Source of the DNA: G963704535 sp963704535 | Lineage (GTDB): Bacteria > Chloroflexota > Chloroflexia > Chloroflexales > Roseiflexaceae | Direction of reading: 5' to 3' | Length of the DNA: 64,000 bases | Assembly: GCA_963704535.1 (NCBI GenBank) | Contig: OY969916.1 | Span: forward strand, 8,990,001-9,054,000 | The notes under the pieces: generated by a model | What the model saw: the letters and a program-made list of their open reading frames with translations, nothing else | Databases searched by the model: none | What the model was told of the DNA's origin: nothing | Shown here: positions 39,048 to 47,739 of the stretch, in pieces | Position numbering within the stretch: position 1 is the stretch's first letter | Layout: the number at the start of each line of letters is the position of its first letter | Translations under genes and position numbers: made by a program

Positions 39048-40211
39048 ATGGCAGCACCTCGGCTCACAATCCTTCTGAGCGGCATGATCGCCGCCGACCC
39101 ACACCAGGGCGGCGCGACCTGGGCCGTCTTGCAGTATTTGCTCGGCTTCAAGCGACTGGGGCACGAGGTCTATTTCGTCGAGCCGATCGAGGAAGCTGCG
39201 CTGCGGCCGGCCGGCGCCCCGTTGGCTCGCTCGGCCAACGCAGCCTATTTTCGTGAGGTGGCCGCCGAGTTTGAGCTGGAGCAGACTGCGGCGCTGCTCC
39301 TGAAGGATACCCGGCAGACAGCCGGCTTGTCCTACGACCAACTGCGCCAGGTTGCGCACCGCGCCGATGTGCTGGTCAATATCTCGGGCATGCTGACCGA
39401 TGAGGCGCTGACTGGTCAGATCCCGTTGCGGGTCTACCTGGATCTTGATCCAGCCTTCGTCCAGCTCTGGCACGCGGCGCAGGGCATCGACATGCGCTTC
39501 GCCGGCCACACCCATTTCGTGACCGTCGGCCTGGCGATCGGCCGGCCAGATTGCAGTGTGCCGACATGCGGGCTGACGTGGATCACGACGCCGCAACCGA
39601 TCCTGCTGGCGTGCTGGCCGGTAGCCGAGCGTGTGACATATGACGGCCTCACGACAGTCGCCAACTGGCGCGGCTACGGCTCGATCGAGTACGCAGGCGT
39701 GTTCTACGGCCAGAAGGCGCACTCGCTGCGTCCATTGATCGCTCTGCCCAGCTTGACCGAAGAACAGTTCATGCTGGCGCTGGCCATCCACCCCGGCGAG
39801 GTGAAGGACCTGGCCGCATTGGCCGGCAACGGCTGGCGCTTGCTAGACCCGGCTCAGGTGGCGCATACACCGGCCAGCTATCGAGCGTTTATCCGCGGTT
39901 CCAGGGCCGAGTTCGGCCTGGCCAAGAGCGGCTACGTCGCCGCGCGCTGCGGGTGGTTCAGCGACCGCAGCGTCTGCTACCTGGCCTCGGGCCGGCCGGT
40001 GATCGCCCAGGAGACCGGGTTCAGCCGCTTCCTACCGGTAGGAGCGGGGCTGTTGGCCTTCGAGACGATCGACGATGTTCTTATGGGCGTCGAAGCGCTG
40101 AAGGCCGACTATGCTCACCACGCGCGGGGCGCGCGGGCGCTCGCCGAGGAATATTTCGATTCGGATAAGGTGCTGGCCCGGTTGTTGCAGCGGATCGGGG
40201 CAACGCCATGA
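39048..40211 (+). CDS. Glycosyltransferase, paralogue C
   Basis: 387 residues; GAGGAGG lies upstream of the ATG. It follows the paralogue B layout throughout: LTILLSGMIAADPHQGGATW, LGFKRLGHEVYFVEP, ADVLVNISGMLTDEAL, CGWFSDRSVCYLASGRPVIA and QETGFSRFLPVGAGLLAFET. The stop overlaps the ATG of the kinase-like gene (ATGA), indicating coupled translation. The acceptor is unknown. Confidence 0.8.
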   Translation: MAAPRLTILLSGMIAADPHQGGATWAVLQYLLGFKRLGHEVYFVEPIEEAALRPAGAPLARSANAAYFREVAAEFELEQTAALLLKDTRQTAGLSYDQLRQVAHRADVLVNISGMLTDEALTGQIPLRVYLDLDPAFVQLWHAAQGIDMRFAGHTHFVTVGLAIGRPDCSVPTCGLTWITTPQPILLACWPVAERVTYDGLTTVANWRGYGSIEYAGVFYGQKAHSLRPLIALPSLTEEQFMLALAIHPGEVKDLAALAGNGWRLLDPAQVAHTPASYRAFIRGSRAEFGLAKSGYVAARCGWFSDRSVCYLASGRPVIAQETGFSRFLPVGAGLLAFETIDDVLMGVEALKADYAHHARGARALAEEYFDSDKVLARLLQRIGATP

Positions 40212-41245
40212 GCCAGTCGGTCGACGATCCAATGCAAACGGTCAGCACCGCCGAGCTGCGCGCAGTGCTGGAAGACGTGTTGAGCCGCCATTTCGGCGCG
40301 CCCCATCGCATCGCAGAGCTGGAGCGGCGCCCTGCGGCGACTCGCTCCAGCTTCGCCCTTGAAGAACTCGACGTGCGTCTTGATGATGGCACGGCTTTGC
40401 CGCTTATGTTCAAGAACCTGGGCCGGCAAGGGCTGCTGGAGGGGGCGCGCCATGCCAAGCCCGCCTTTCTCTACGACCCACTGCGCGAGATCGAGACTTA
40501 CCGGGCGATCCTGGCGCCTAACCAACTAGGCCCAACCTGCTATGGGGCGGCTATCGACGATCAGCTTGAGCGCTACTGGCTGTTTCTGGAGCGCGTGCCG
40601 GGGCTTGAGCTGTATTGGGTCGGCCTCGCTACCTGGCAGCAGGTGGCCGGCTGGCTGGCCGCTATGCACACCCGTTTTGCCGGCGAGACCGAGCTACTGA
40701 CGCGAACGGCGCCTGTCCTGCGCTACGACGGCGACTACTACCGGCTATGGATGCGACGCGCGCAGACGTTCGTGCGCCAAGCCCAGCCAACTCAGCCAGA
40801 GGATACGCGGCAGAGCATTGAATGGCTGGCCGAACGCTACGAGCAGGTCGTCAAGCAACTCGTGGAGCTGCCAATGACCTTTATCCACGGCGAGTTCTAC
40901 GCCTCCAACGTGCTCGTACAGGAGACAGGTGGAGAACTGCTTGTGTACCCCGTCGACTGGGAGATGGCGGCGATGGGGCCTGGCTTGATCGATCTGGCGG
41001 CCCTGACTGCCGGCAACTGGACCGAGGAGGAGAAGGCAGCTCTGGCCCTGGCCTACTACGCCGCGCTGGCGCCAGTTTGCGGCTGGCCGGCAGGGCCTGA
41101 GGCGTTTTTGGAGGCGCTCGCATACTGCCAGTTGCACTTGGCTGTCCAGTGGCTGGGCTGGTCGTCGGAGTGGGCGCCGCCGCCCGAGCATGCGCAGGAC
41201 TGGTTGAGCGAAGCGCTGCGGCTGGCCGAGAAGCTTGGGCTGTGA
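40208..41245 (+). CDS. APH-like phosphotransferase (kinase fold)
   Basis: 345 residues. The N-lobe shows MFKNLGRQGLLEGARHAKPA and EIETYRAIL (the ATP-site Lys and Glu). The catalytic loop is MTFIHGEFYASNVLV, where Glu replaces the Asp of the usual HGDxxxxN. The metal-binding motif is VDWEMAAMGPGLIDLA. The family phosphorylates small molecules such as aminoglycosides, choline or sugars. Here, between GTs and a HAD hydrolase, a sugar or polar head-group is a more likely substrate than an antibiotic. The Glu-for-Asp change recurs in some APH subgroups, so activity is plausible but unproven. Confidence 0.75.
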   Translation: MSQSVDDPMQTVSTAELRAVLEDVLSRHFGAPHRIAELERRPAATRSSFALEELDVRLDDGTALPLMFKNLGRQGLLEGARHAKPAFLYDPLREIETYRAILAPNQLGPTCYGAAIDDQLERYWLFLERVPGLELYWVGLATWQQVAGWLAAMHTRFAGETELLTRTAPVLRYDGDYYRLWMRRAQTFVRQAQPTQPEDTRQSIEWLAERYEQVVKQLVELPMTFIHGEFYASNVLVQETGGELLVYPVDWEMAAMGPGLIDLAALTAGNWTEEEKAALALAYYAALAPVCGWPAGPEAFLEALAYCQLHLAVQWLGWSSEWAPPPEHAQDWLSEALRLAEKLGL

Positions 41246-41290
41246 ATTATTTCTCCTTCGGACAGAGCAGCCATAAGATAGGAGCCGTCG

Positions 41291-42613
41291 ATGCCCGATC
41301 ACGATCCGCTCTACACCGCACTGCTGGCCACTCCACAGGAGCCCCAAGCACAGGCGCTCGCCGCGCGGTATGCGCCGCTGCGTATCGGCCATCGCAACCC
41401 TCCGGCCGGCGCACTGGGCAATACGCTGGCGGGGGTCCGCAAGGCTGCTGCCCGTGGTGTCGATATAGTGAGCGCCGATGTGTATATCACCGTCGACGGC
41501 GCGGTTGTGGCCGCGCACGCTCCCGTGGTACGCGACAGAACCGGCCGGCTCTGGCCCATCGGCGCCAGCACGCTCGGCGAACTGCGCGCGCTCGACTTGG
41601 GCGACAACGGCGAGAGCTTTCCTTCGCTTGACCAGATCTGCGCTTGCTGCCACGAAGAGCGGGTCGGCTTGTACGTCGAGATCAGAGATGGCCGCGCGAT
41701 TGGGGCGATACTGGCGCAGTTGCGCGACTGCCAACTTGCGCCGTTCGCGATCGTCGGCGCGGCGCGGGCCGACTGGATCGCCGAGGCCAAGGCCCTGGCG
41801 CCCAACATCCCGGCAGCCATCCAGTTCGACTCTCCCTATGTCGACGCAGTGCTACTGGCGCGAGCGGCCCGCGCAGACTACGTGTTCCCGTGCTGGGAAG
41901 CGCGCAACGATCAGCCGCAAGCCCAACTGACCGCCGAGTGGGTGGGGCAATGGCGAGCTGCCGGCCTCGGCGTGATCGGATGGCACACCGAGTGGCCGAA
42001 GGTCGGCGATGTTCTGCAACAGCTTGGGCTCGACGCCATCTGCGGCGTTGGGCAGCTCCCGAAGCTCTCGACGGAAGAGCGTGCGGCGCGCCGACTGCTG
42101 GCGATCTGCCTCGACTGTGGCGACACGCTGGTCGACGAGGCGACCGAGATCAAAGATGCGAGCGGAGCGACGCTGCGGGCGGACCTGATTTTTGGCGCGG
42201 ACGAGCTGCTGCGCGAGCTGTCGAGGCGCGGCTACCGGCTGGCGCTTGTCGCCGATGGCTACCCGGCGACATTCGCGAACGTGCTGACGCAGCACCGGAT
42301 CTACGACTATTTCGACGCCTTCGCGATCTCAGAGCACCTGGGGTGCCTCAAGCCGGAGGGGCGGATCTTCGTCCACGCGCTCGACCAACTCGGCATTCGG
42401 CCCGAGGAATACGGGCGTACGCTGATGGTCGGCAACAACCTTGCCAGGGACATCAAAGGCGCCAACGCGCTCGGCATGATTAGCGTCTGGCTGGACTGGT
42501 CGCCGCGGCGCGCGAAGACCCCAGCCGACGAGTCCGAGACCCCGCGCTATATTATCAAGCAGCCAATGGAGCTGCTCAAGGTGATTGAACGATTGGAGCA
42601 GGAAAGCTATTGA
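41291..42613 (+). CDS. GDPD-like barrel fused to a HAD hydrolase
   Basis: 440 residues with AGGAG upstream. Residues about 25-255 resemble a glycerophosphodiester phosphodiesterase barrel (RIGHRNPPAGALGNTLAGVR, AARGVDIVSADVYITVDGAV). The expected ExD pair reads SxD and the HD pair reads HA, so the barrel is probably inactive. Residues about 270-420 are a HAD domain: motif I CLDCGDTLVDE, motif III KPEGRIF, motif IV MVGNNLARDIKGANALGM. The HAD half looks functional. The role may be phosphate removal from the product of the adjacent kinase, or substrate binding by the dead barrel; both are inference. Confidence 0.7.
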   Translation: MPDHDPLYTALLATPQEPQAQALAARYAPLRIGHRNPPAGALGNTLAGVRKAAARGVDIVSADVYITVDGAVVAAHAPVVRDRTGRLWPIGASTLGELRALDLGDNGESFPSLDQICACCHEERVGLYVEIRDGRAIGAILAQLRDCQLAPFAIVGAARADWIAEAKALAPNIPAAIQFDSPYVDAVLLARAARADYVFPCWEARNDQPQAQLTAEWVGQWRAAGLGVIGWHTEWPKVGDVLQQLGLDAICGVGQLPKLSTEERAARRLLAICLDCGDTLVDEATEIKDASGATLRADLIFGADELLRELSRRGYRLALVADGYPATFANVLTQHRIYDYFDAFAISEHLGCLKPEGRIFVHALDQLGIRPEEYGRTLMVGNNLARDIKGANALGMISVWLDWSPRRAKTPADESETPRYIIKQPMELLKVIERLEQESY

Positions 42614-42629
42614 AAATGCAGAATTGAAA

Positions 42630-42666
42630 ATTGAGAATGATTCCTCCTCACGCTCCAATTCTCAAT
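42630..42666. terminator. Bidirectional hairpin between convergent genes
   Basis: ATTGAGAAT at 42630-42638 pairs with ATTCTCAAT at 42658-42666 around a 19-base loop, with T/A-rich flanks. The genes on either side converge on it. Confidence 0.45.
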
Positions 42667-42716
42667 TAATCGTGCTGTCGCGCGGATTAGATAGTGCAGA
42701 CAAGCCGTCACGCCCG

Positions 42717-43232
42717 TCAGCAGTCGAACACCGACCAGCAGATCTCGTTTCGCAACCGCTGATCCTCCAGGACGAGTTCGCGAATCGCATCGGGGAGCTG
42801 TTCGCGCTGCCACCGGCACTCGAGCCGGCCGGCGCTCTCACCCTCGATGGCGGGGGCGGCCGCACGCGCGGCCTTGATCGCGTAGGCCGCAGCACCGAGC
42901 TCGTGTGCGGCGACATGCGCCACCACTGCCGCCTGGCCGGCAGCATATGCGGCGTGCCGAGCGGCTCCGCTCAGCTCCCTTGCCGCAGCCATGGCATGGC
43001 CACCCGCCGCGCGAGCCTGAGACATCTTGATCTCGCCGCGCGCCCATGCCCGTGTCTGCTCGATCGCCTGGCGGGGCCGCGGGTCCGAGGGCTGCACCGA
43101 CTCGAAGAGGTGCAGAACGTGCTCTGCACACGCGGCCGCCCACAAAGCCAGGAGCCGATGGTCGGAGTCCGTGAGCGTCCCTCCGCGGCGGATGGTGATG
43201 AAGCGGGGGTCGCGGTCTTTGGGGAGGATCAC
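42717..43232 (-). CDS. Imm-5-like domain (putative immunity) protein
   Basis: About 171 residues from GTG 43232 (VILPKDRDPRFITIRRGGTL); the longer frame to 43262 is less likely. It is all-helical and Ala/His-rich: DSDHRLLALWAAACAEHVLH, RPRQAIEQTRAWARGEIKM and repeated A-x-x-A-H segments. This is the pattern of the Imm-5-like family, named from polymorphic-toxin loci. No toxin is recognisable next to it, so the immunity label is only a family name here. It is transcribed toward the glycan cluster and divergently from the next gene. Confidence 0.6.
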   Translation of the reverse strand: MILPKDRDPRFITIRRGGTLTDSDHRLLALWAAACAEHVLHLFESVQPSDPRPRQAIEQTRAWARGEIKMSQARAAGGHAMAAARELSGAARHAAYAAGQAAVVAHVAAHELGAAAYAIKAARAAAPAIEGESAGRLECRWQREQLPDAIRELVLEDQRLRNEICWSVFDC

Positions 43233-43468
43233 GGTTGCACCCGTCCTGTTGCATCTGCCCAACGAAATAAGGATTCATGTGGCGCGGCAGCCGCCACATA
43301 ATCCTGGTTGAACGAGGCCGAAGCGCACCTCGGACTATTATATATGCAATTTCATCTGGGGAGGCGCAGGGCGGTACTCTCGCGCCGGATATGCACGACT
43401 TCGAAAATTCCCGCCGGCACGCTGACACCTGACCGCGCACCGGATCAAAAGCAAGAAAGGCACGACGT

Positions 43469-44485
43469 ATGCGAGGCAAAGGCATCAACTACGACACCGG
43501 CTTCATCAACAAGGGAGTGAGCAGCCGCGAGCCGTTCGACATCACGGTCGTCACGCGCGAGTTGCAGATCATCCGTGACGATTTGCACTGCACTGCGGTA
43601 CGTGTCACCGGCGGCGATGCGGAACGGCTTGAAATCGCGGCTGGTATTGCGGCCGAGGCCGGCCTGGAGGTCTGGTTCTCGCCGTTCACCTGCGACCTGA
43701 CGTATGAGGAAATGCTCGATCTGCTCGCCGACTGTGCTGAGCGTGCCGAGCGGCTACGCCGGCAGGGAGCCGAGGTGGTGTTCGTCGTAGGCGCCGAGAT
43801 AAGCCTGTTGAACAAGGGGTTTCTGCCTGGCGACACCCTCGGCGAACGGATGGAGCTGCTGACTGACCTGCAACGTCTGCGCCTATTGATCGCGGAGGTC
43901 CCTGCCCGAGTCAACGACTTTCTGGGCAAGGCAGTGGCGGTTGTTCGCGAGCGGTTCGGCGGGCGGATCACCTACGCCTCGATGCCGTTCGAAGGCGTTG
44001 ACTGGACGCCGTTCGACATCATCTCGGTCGACCTGTACCGATCAGTCGAGGTTGCCGACCAATTCGCCGCCGGCATCCGTTCGCTTGTGGCGCAGGGCAA
44101 GCCGGTCGCGATCACCGAGTTCGGTTCGGCCACCTACAAAGGCGCGGGGGACAAGGGCGCTCGTAGCGGGGAGATCGTCGAGTGGGACAAGGACACCGTC
44201 AGAGCGCTTCACTTGAACGGCGAGTACATCCGTGATGAAGAGGAACAGGCCAGGTATGTGCGTGAGCTGCTCACGATCTTCACTGAGGCAGGCGTCGACA
44301 GTGCGTTCGTGTTCGCCTTCGTCCTGTACCAACTGCCCCATCGCCAAGACCCTCACGAAGACCTGGACCTGGCATCGTATGGCATCGTGAAGGTGTACGA
44401 GGATCGGTTCGGTGACACCTACCCCGACATGCGCTGGGAGCCCAAAGCCGCGTTCGCCGCCCTGGCGGACTACTACTGCGGCTGA
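43469..44485 (+). CDS. Putative TIM-barrel protein of the actinobacterial 'abortive infection' label
   Basis: 338 residues; AGAAAGG lies upstream. It starts MRGKGINYDTGFINKGVSSR and has DLHCTAVRVTGGDAERLEIA, LEVWFSPFTCDLTYEEML, VVFVVGAEISLLNKGF, FDIISVDLYRS, VAITEFGSATYKGAG and a C-terminal WEPKAAFAALADYY. Alternating strands and helices with conserved Glu (GAEISL, ITEFG) suggest a glycosidase-like barrel. From memory, actinobacterial relatives are sometimes called abortive infection proteins, without demonstrated function that I know of. There is no signal peptide. The 236-base gap before it, shared with the Imm-5-like gene, must hold both promoters. Confidence 0.65.
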   Translation: MRGKGINYDTGFINKGVSSREPFDITVVTRELQIIRDDLHCTAVRVTGGDAERLEIAAGIAAEAGLEVWFSPFTCDLTYEEMLDLLADCAERAERLRRQGAEVVFVVGAEISLLNKGFLPGDTLGERMELLTDLQRLRLLIAEVPARVNDFLGKAVAVVRERFGGRITYASMPFEGVDWTPFDIISVDLYRSVEVADQFAAGIRSLVAQGKPVAITEFGSATYKGAGDKGARSGEIVEWDKDTVRALHLNGEYIRDEEEQARYVRELLTIFTEAGVDSAFVFAFVLYQLPHRQDPHEDLDLASYGIVKVYEDRFGDTYPDMRWEPKAAFAALADYYCG

Positions 44486-44530
44486 CTGAAACGTCCAAAG
44501 CGTGACATGGGCTGCTCGACCTTTCGCTCA

Positions 44531-47512
44531 CTACGGGTCGGCCAGTACTTCATCGACGACGGCGTTGATGTCGAGTGATTGGCCCTCCGCCCAGGCCACT
44601 GCCAATGCTCTCTCTTCGAGAGCAGCACGGATGGCGGCGAGTGTTTGCTCGTAGCTCTGCCGGTCGGCTGGAGCGAGCGCGGCGGCGAAGCCGGCATGCT
44701 GGGCGAGGGCAGCGCTGTAGCGTCGCGCCGCCGTCGCCCAGCGGCCTTCCTTCGCGGCAAGCACGGCAAAGCTAGCCAGACATAGCGCCAAAGGCTTGAC
44801 GTAGCCACCGTCGCGCAGCAGCACGATCGCTTCGGAGTAATGGTGGCGGGCTGCGGCAGTATCGTTCTGGGCTTCGGCCACCCCGCCGAGCAGATACTGC
44901 GCGGCGGCCACACCGAGCAGGTTGCCGAGCGCGCGGAAACGCTCCATGTTTTCGCGCTCGCCCAGCGCTGTGACGTAATCGCCCTGCAAGCGGGCCATGT
45001 CGTTCAAGTTGTGCTGCACCAGCGCGATGCTGTGTTGGTCCCCGCGCTTGTGGTGCAGAGCCAGGCTCTGCTCGTACAGTTGGCGCGCCCGCTCGTACGC
45101 ACCCTGGGTATGGGCAAGCTCGGCCAGGCCGTCGAGGGCAAGGGCGATGCCGCGCTCGTTGCCCAGTTCCTGGTGAATTGCCAGCCCGCGCTCCATCAGC
45201 GCCTGAGCGCGTGCCTGATCGCCGAGGTTATTGGCAACGCGCGCGAGGCTACTCAGAACATTCGCGATACCGAATGTATCGCCCAATTGCTCGGCGAGCG
45301 CAAGCGCCAGACCGTGGTGAGCGTAGGCACATTCATAATCGCTCTGCTGGTTCGCGAGGCTCCCTGCGGCTTTGGCAACTTTGAAACGCACAGCCTCACC
45401 GAACGAAGCGCCTTGCTCCAGCACTTCGTCGAGCCAGCGGCGGCCTTCGCTCAGGTGACCGTGCATCCACCAGAAGCGCCACAGCGCACCGGCCAGCCGT
45501 GCCGCCGGCTCACTCTGCCGCTGGTCCAGGCCCCAGCGCAGGCCGGCGCGCACATTGGCATGTTCTCGCTCTAGGCAGGCCAGCCAGGTGGCTTGCTCGG
45601 CGCCGAGCAGCTGCGGCTCGGCAGCCTCGGCAAGCTCCGCGAAGAAGGTCAGGTGCGCTGTCGCCGTCGCTTCCGTAGCACCCAGCACGCCAAGCTGCGC
45701 GGCGGCGAACTGCCGGATCAGCTCGTGCAGCTCGTAGCGACCATCCACCTGGCGCAGCAGCGATTTGTCGATCAGTGCCGCAAGCATAGCCTCGTCGGCA
45801 TGGGCAACCTGCGCTGCCGCAGCAAGCTCAAACCCGCCACGAAACACACTGAGCCGTGCGAGAACATGTTGCTCGGCGGATGTAAGCAGGTGCCAGGAAT
45901 GTTCGAGTGCGGCGTGCATGCTGTGGTGGCGATCCGGCGTGTCGCGGAGCGACGTTTGCAGCAGATCGAGGTTCTGGCCGATCGCATCGGCAATTGCGGC
46001 GTAGGAGCGCTGGCGGCTGGCGGCGGCGGCAAGCTCCAGGGCCAAGGGCATGCCTTCAACCGCCTGGACGATCCGGGCGAGCGCACGCTGCTCCTCGCTG
46101 CTGAGAGCTGGTGTGCGGCGAAAGCGGCGTGCCCGCTCCAAGAACAACTGCATAGCGGCTGAAAGCTCACCCGCCTCGGTTCCAGTGCAGGACAACCCAA
46201 CAAGGTCGTACAGCCACTCCCACTGGCTTTGGAGCCGCTCGCGGGAGGTAATCACGATCTTCAAGCCGGGGGCATGACCCAGGAGGTCGGCCAGCAGATC
46301 GACGCCAGGGAGCAGGTGCTCGAAGTTGTCGAGCAGGAGCAGCAGCTCGCGCGGGCGCACGAACTCGCGCAGTTGGCTGAGTGGGTCGCTGCGCTGGTCG
46401 AGCTTGCAGCCGAGCACGGTCGCAATTGTCTCGACCAGCGCAGCGACGGAGTCGAGGGCCGCCAGCGGCACCCATGCAACACCATGTTGAAACTTCGCCC
46501 CGCTGCGCTCAGCCAGCCGCAGGGCGAGCCGAGTCTTGCCAATGCCGCCCGGGCCAAGCAGCGTCAGCATGCGGCAGTCGGGCGCGGTGAGCAGCTCCAG
46601 CAGCTCGGCTAACTCAGTCTCGCGTCCCACGAAGCTGGTTGGCTGAGCGGGAAGCGGGGCTGTGGAAATCACCAGGCTCGTGCTTTTCGCCGCTTCTGCT
46701 TTCCCTGGCTCTAGGTCCGCTCTTCTCCGAATCTCGCCCGTCCGAATCCGCTCGCACAGTTCGACTGTCTCGGCCTCCGGCTCGACGCCAAGCTCCTGGG
46801 CCAGAACGCGCCGGCACCGTTCGTACTGGGCCAGCGCGGCGCCACGCTGGCCGAGGTCGGCCAGGAGCAGCATGGCCTGGCGGTGAGCGGTTTCGCGCCA
46901 TGGGTCGATATCTAGCTGCCAGCGTGTGTACAGCAGTGCCCGGTTGTGTGCGTCGCACCCTTGGAAGTGATCGGCCAGGTTTGCGAGGGCGTCGAGCGTG
47001 TGTCGCTCGAACCAGGCGCGCTGAGCGAGCGCCCAGGCTTCGAAATCGTGACAGCCGCGCGGCACGGCGCTATCGAGAAACGGCCCACGGTACAGCTGAA
47101 CCGCTTGTTCCCAACGCTCTACACATGCTTCGCAGCGCGCCGGCGCGACATGGGAGTGACGTGTACATGCCTGAATCAATTCGGCAAACCTGGCTGTATC
47201 GAGGATGTAGTCACCGCGCGGGTTGAACTGGACGGTTTCGCGGGTGGCGAGCAGCAGCGCCGGCTCGGCCGATTGGTCTGCGATGGCGAGGCGTAGCGCC
47301 GCGAGCGCGCGGCGCAGGCTGCCGCGCCCGGTCTGCGCCGGCTGCTCGGGCCACAGAAGCTCGGTCAGCGTATCGCGCGGGTGGGCGTGCTGGTTTTCGA
47401 CGGCCAGATAGGCCAGCAGGGCGCGCACCTTGGCATAGGAGAAGGTTGGCTCAATGTCGCCGTGCAGAGTGACCCGCGCGGGGCCAAGCAGGGCGATGGA
47501 AAGATGCGGCAT
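44531..47512 (-). CDS. SARP/AfsR-type regulator (DNA-binding + BTAD + NB-ARC + TPR)
   Basis: 993 residues. Residues 1-100 are an OmpR-like winged helix (LSIALLGPARVTLHGD, LRRALAALRLAI). Residues about 100-250 are a bacterial transcriptional activation domain (ERHTLDALANLADHF, RQAMLLLADLGQRGAALAQY). Residues about 290-560 are an NB-ARC ATPase with Walker A LLGPGGIGKTRLALRLAE and Walker B LLLLLDNFEHL. From about residue 640, TPR-like repeats run to the end (RGIALALDGLAELAHTQGAY). Such proteins are ATP-driven transcription activators. It is divergent from the SBBP gene at 47740, a possible target. Confidence 0.9.
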   Translation of the reverse strand: MPHLSIALLGPARVTLHGDIEPTFSYAKVRALLAYLAVENQHAHPRDTLTELLWPEQPAQTGRGSLRRALAALRLAIADQSAEPALLLATRETVQFNPRGDYILDTARFAELIQACTRHSHVAPARCEACVERWEQAVQLYRGPFLDSAVPRGCHDFEAWALAQRAWFERHTLDALANLADHFQGCDAHNRALLYTRWQLDIDPWRETAHRQAMLLLADLGQRGAALAQYERCRRVLAQELGVEPEAETVELCERIRTGEIRRRADLEPGKAEAAKSTSLVISTAPLPAQPTSFVGRETELAELLELLTAPDCRMLTLLGPGGIGKTRLALRLAERSGAKFQHGVAWVPLAALDSVAALVETIATVLGCKLDQRSDPLSQLREFVRPRELLLLLDNFEHLLPGVDLLADLLGHAPGLKIVITSRERLQSQWEWLYDLVGLSCTGTEAGELSAAMQLFLERARRFRRTPALSSEEQRALARIVQAVEGMPLALELAAAASRQRSYAAIADAIGQNLDLLQTSLRDTPDRHHSMHAALEHSWHLLTSAEQHVLARLSVFRGGFELAAAAQVAHADEAMLAALIDKSLLRQVDGRYELHELIRQFAAAQLGVLGATEATATAHLTFFAELAEAAEPQLLGAEQATWLACLEREHANVRAGLRWGLDQRQSEPAARLAGALWRFWWMHGHLSEGRRWLDEVLEQGASFGEAVRFKVAKAAGSLANQQSDYECAYAHHGLALALAEQLGDTFGIANVLSSLARVANNLGDQARAQALMERGLAIHQELGNERGIALALDGLAELAHTQGAYERARQLYEQSLALHHKRGDQHSIALVQHNLNDMARLQGDYVTALGERENMERFRALGNLLGVAAAQYLLGGVAEAQNDTAAARHHYSEAIVLLRDGGYVKPLALCLASFAVLAAKEGRWATAARRYSAALAQHAGFAAALAPADRQSYEQTLAAIRAALEERALAVAWAEGQSLDINAVVDEVLADP

Positions 47513-47547
47513 GGCGCTTTCAACGGCTAGAGCGCGAAAGTCTTTGC

Positions 47548-47553
47548 ATTATA
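47548..47553 (-). promoter_or_regulatory. Candidate -10 box of the SARP gene
   Basis: TATAAT on the minus strand, about 35 bases upstream of the ATG at 47512. No convincing -35 is seen at the usual spacing; the hairpin at 47570-47612 occupies that place, so an activator may be needed. Confidence 0.35.
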
Positions 47554-47569
47554 CCGCATAACCTCGCGT

Positions 47570-47612
47570 GGGAGGGCTTGGGGAGGGCCAACGGCCCTCC
47601 CCAAGCCCTCCC
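47570..47612. repeat. Perfect 20-bp inverted repeat in a divergent promoter region
   Basis: GGGAGGGCTTGGGGAGGGCC at 47570-47589 and its exact reverse complement at 47593-47612, with loop AAC. TAGAGC (47529) and GCTCTA (47624) flank it as outer inverted ends, so it may be a MITE. It lies between the divergent SARP and SBBP genes. Confidence 0.8.
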
Positions 47613-47739
47613 CTATTCGGATAGGCTCTAAATATCCGCCTTGGGTCGGAGATGGATTTCACGCTGAGTTCGCAGTAGGCCACTACACTCTCCGCGTACC
47701 GAGTACGAAATTCTTTTTGAACTACTAAGGAATGTTACC

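Noticed and set aside
40208..41245. Antibiotic resistance (aminoglycoside phosphotransferase)
   Set aside because: Only the kinase fold is supported; context and the HGE variation do not indicate an antibiotic substrate.
44840..45574. 244-codon plus-strand open frame opposite the SARP gene
   Set aside because: It is antisense to the TPR region and is produced by its Ala/Leu-rich codons.
47570..47612. Rho-independent terminator
   Set aside because: It lies between divergent genes and has no T-run; a repeat element or operator fits better.
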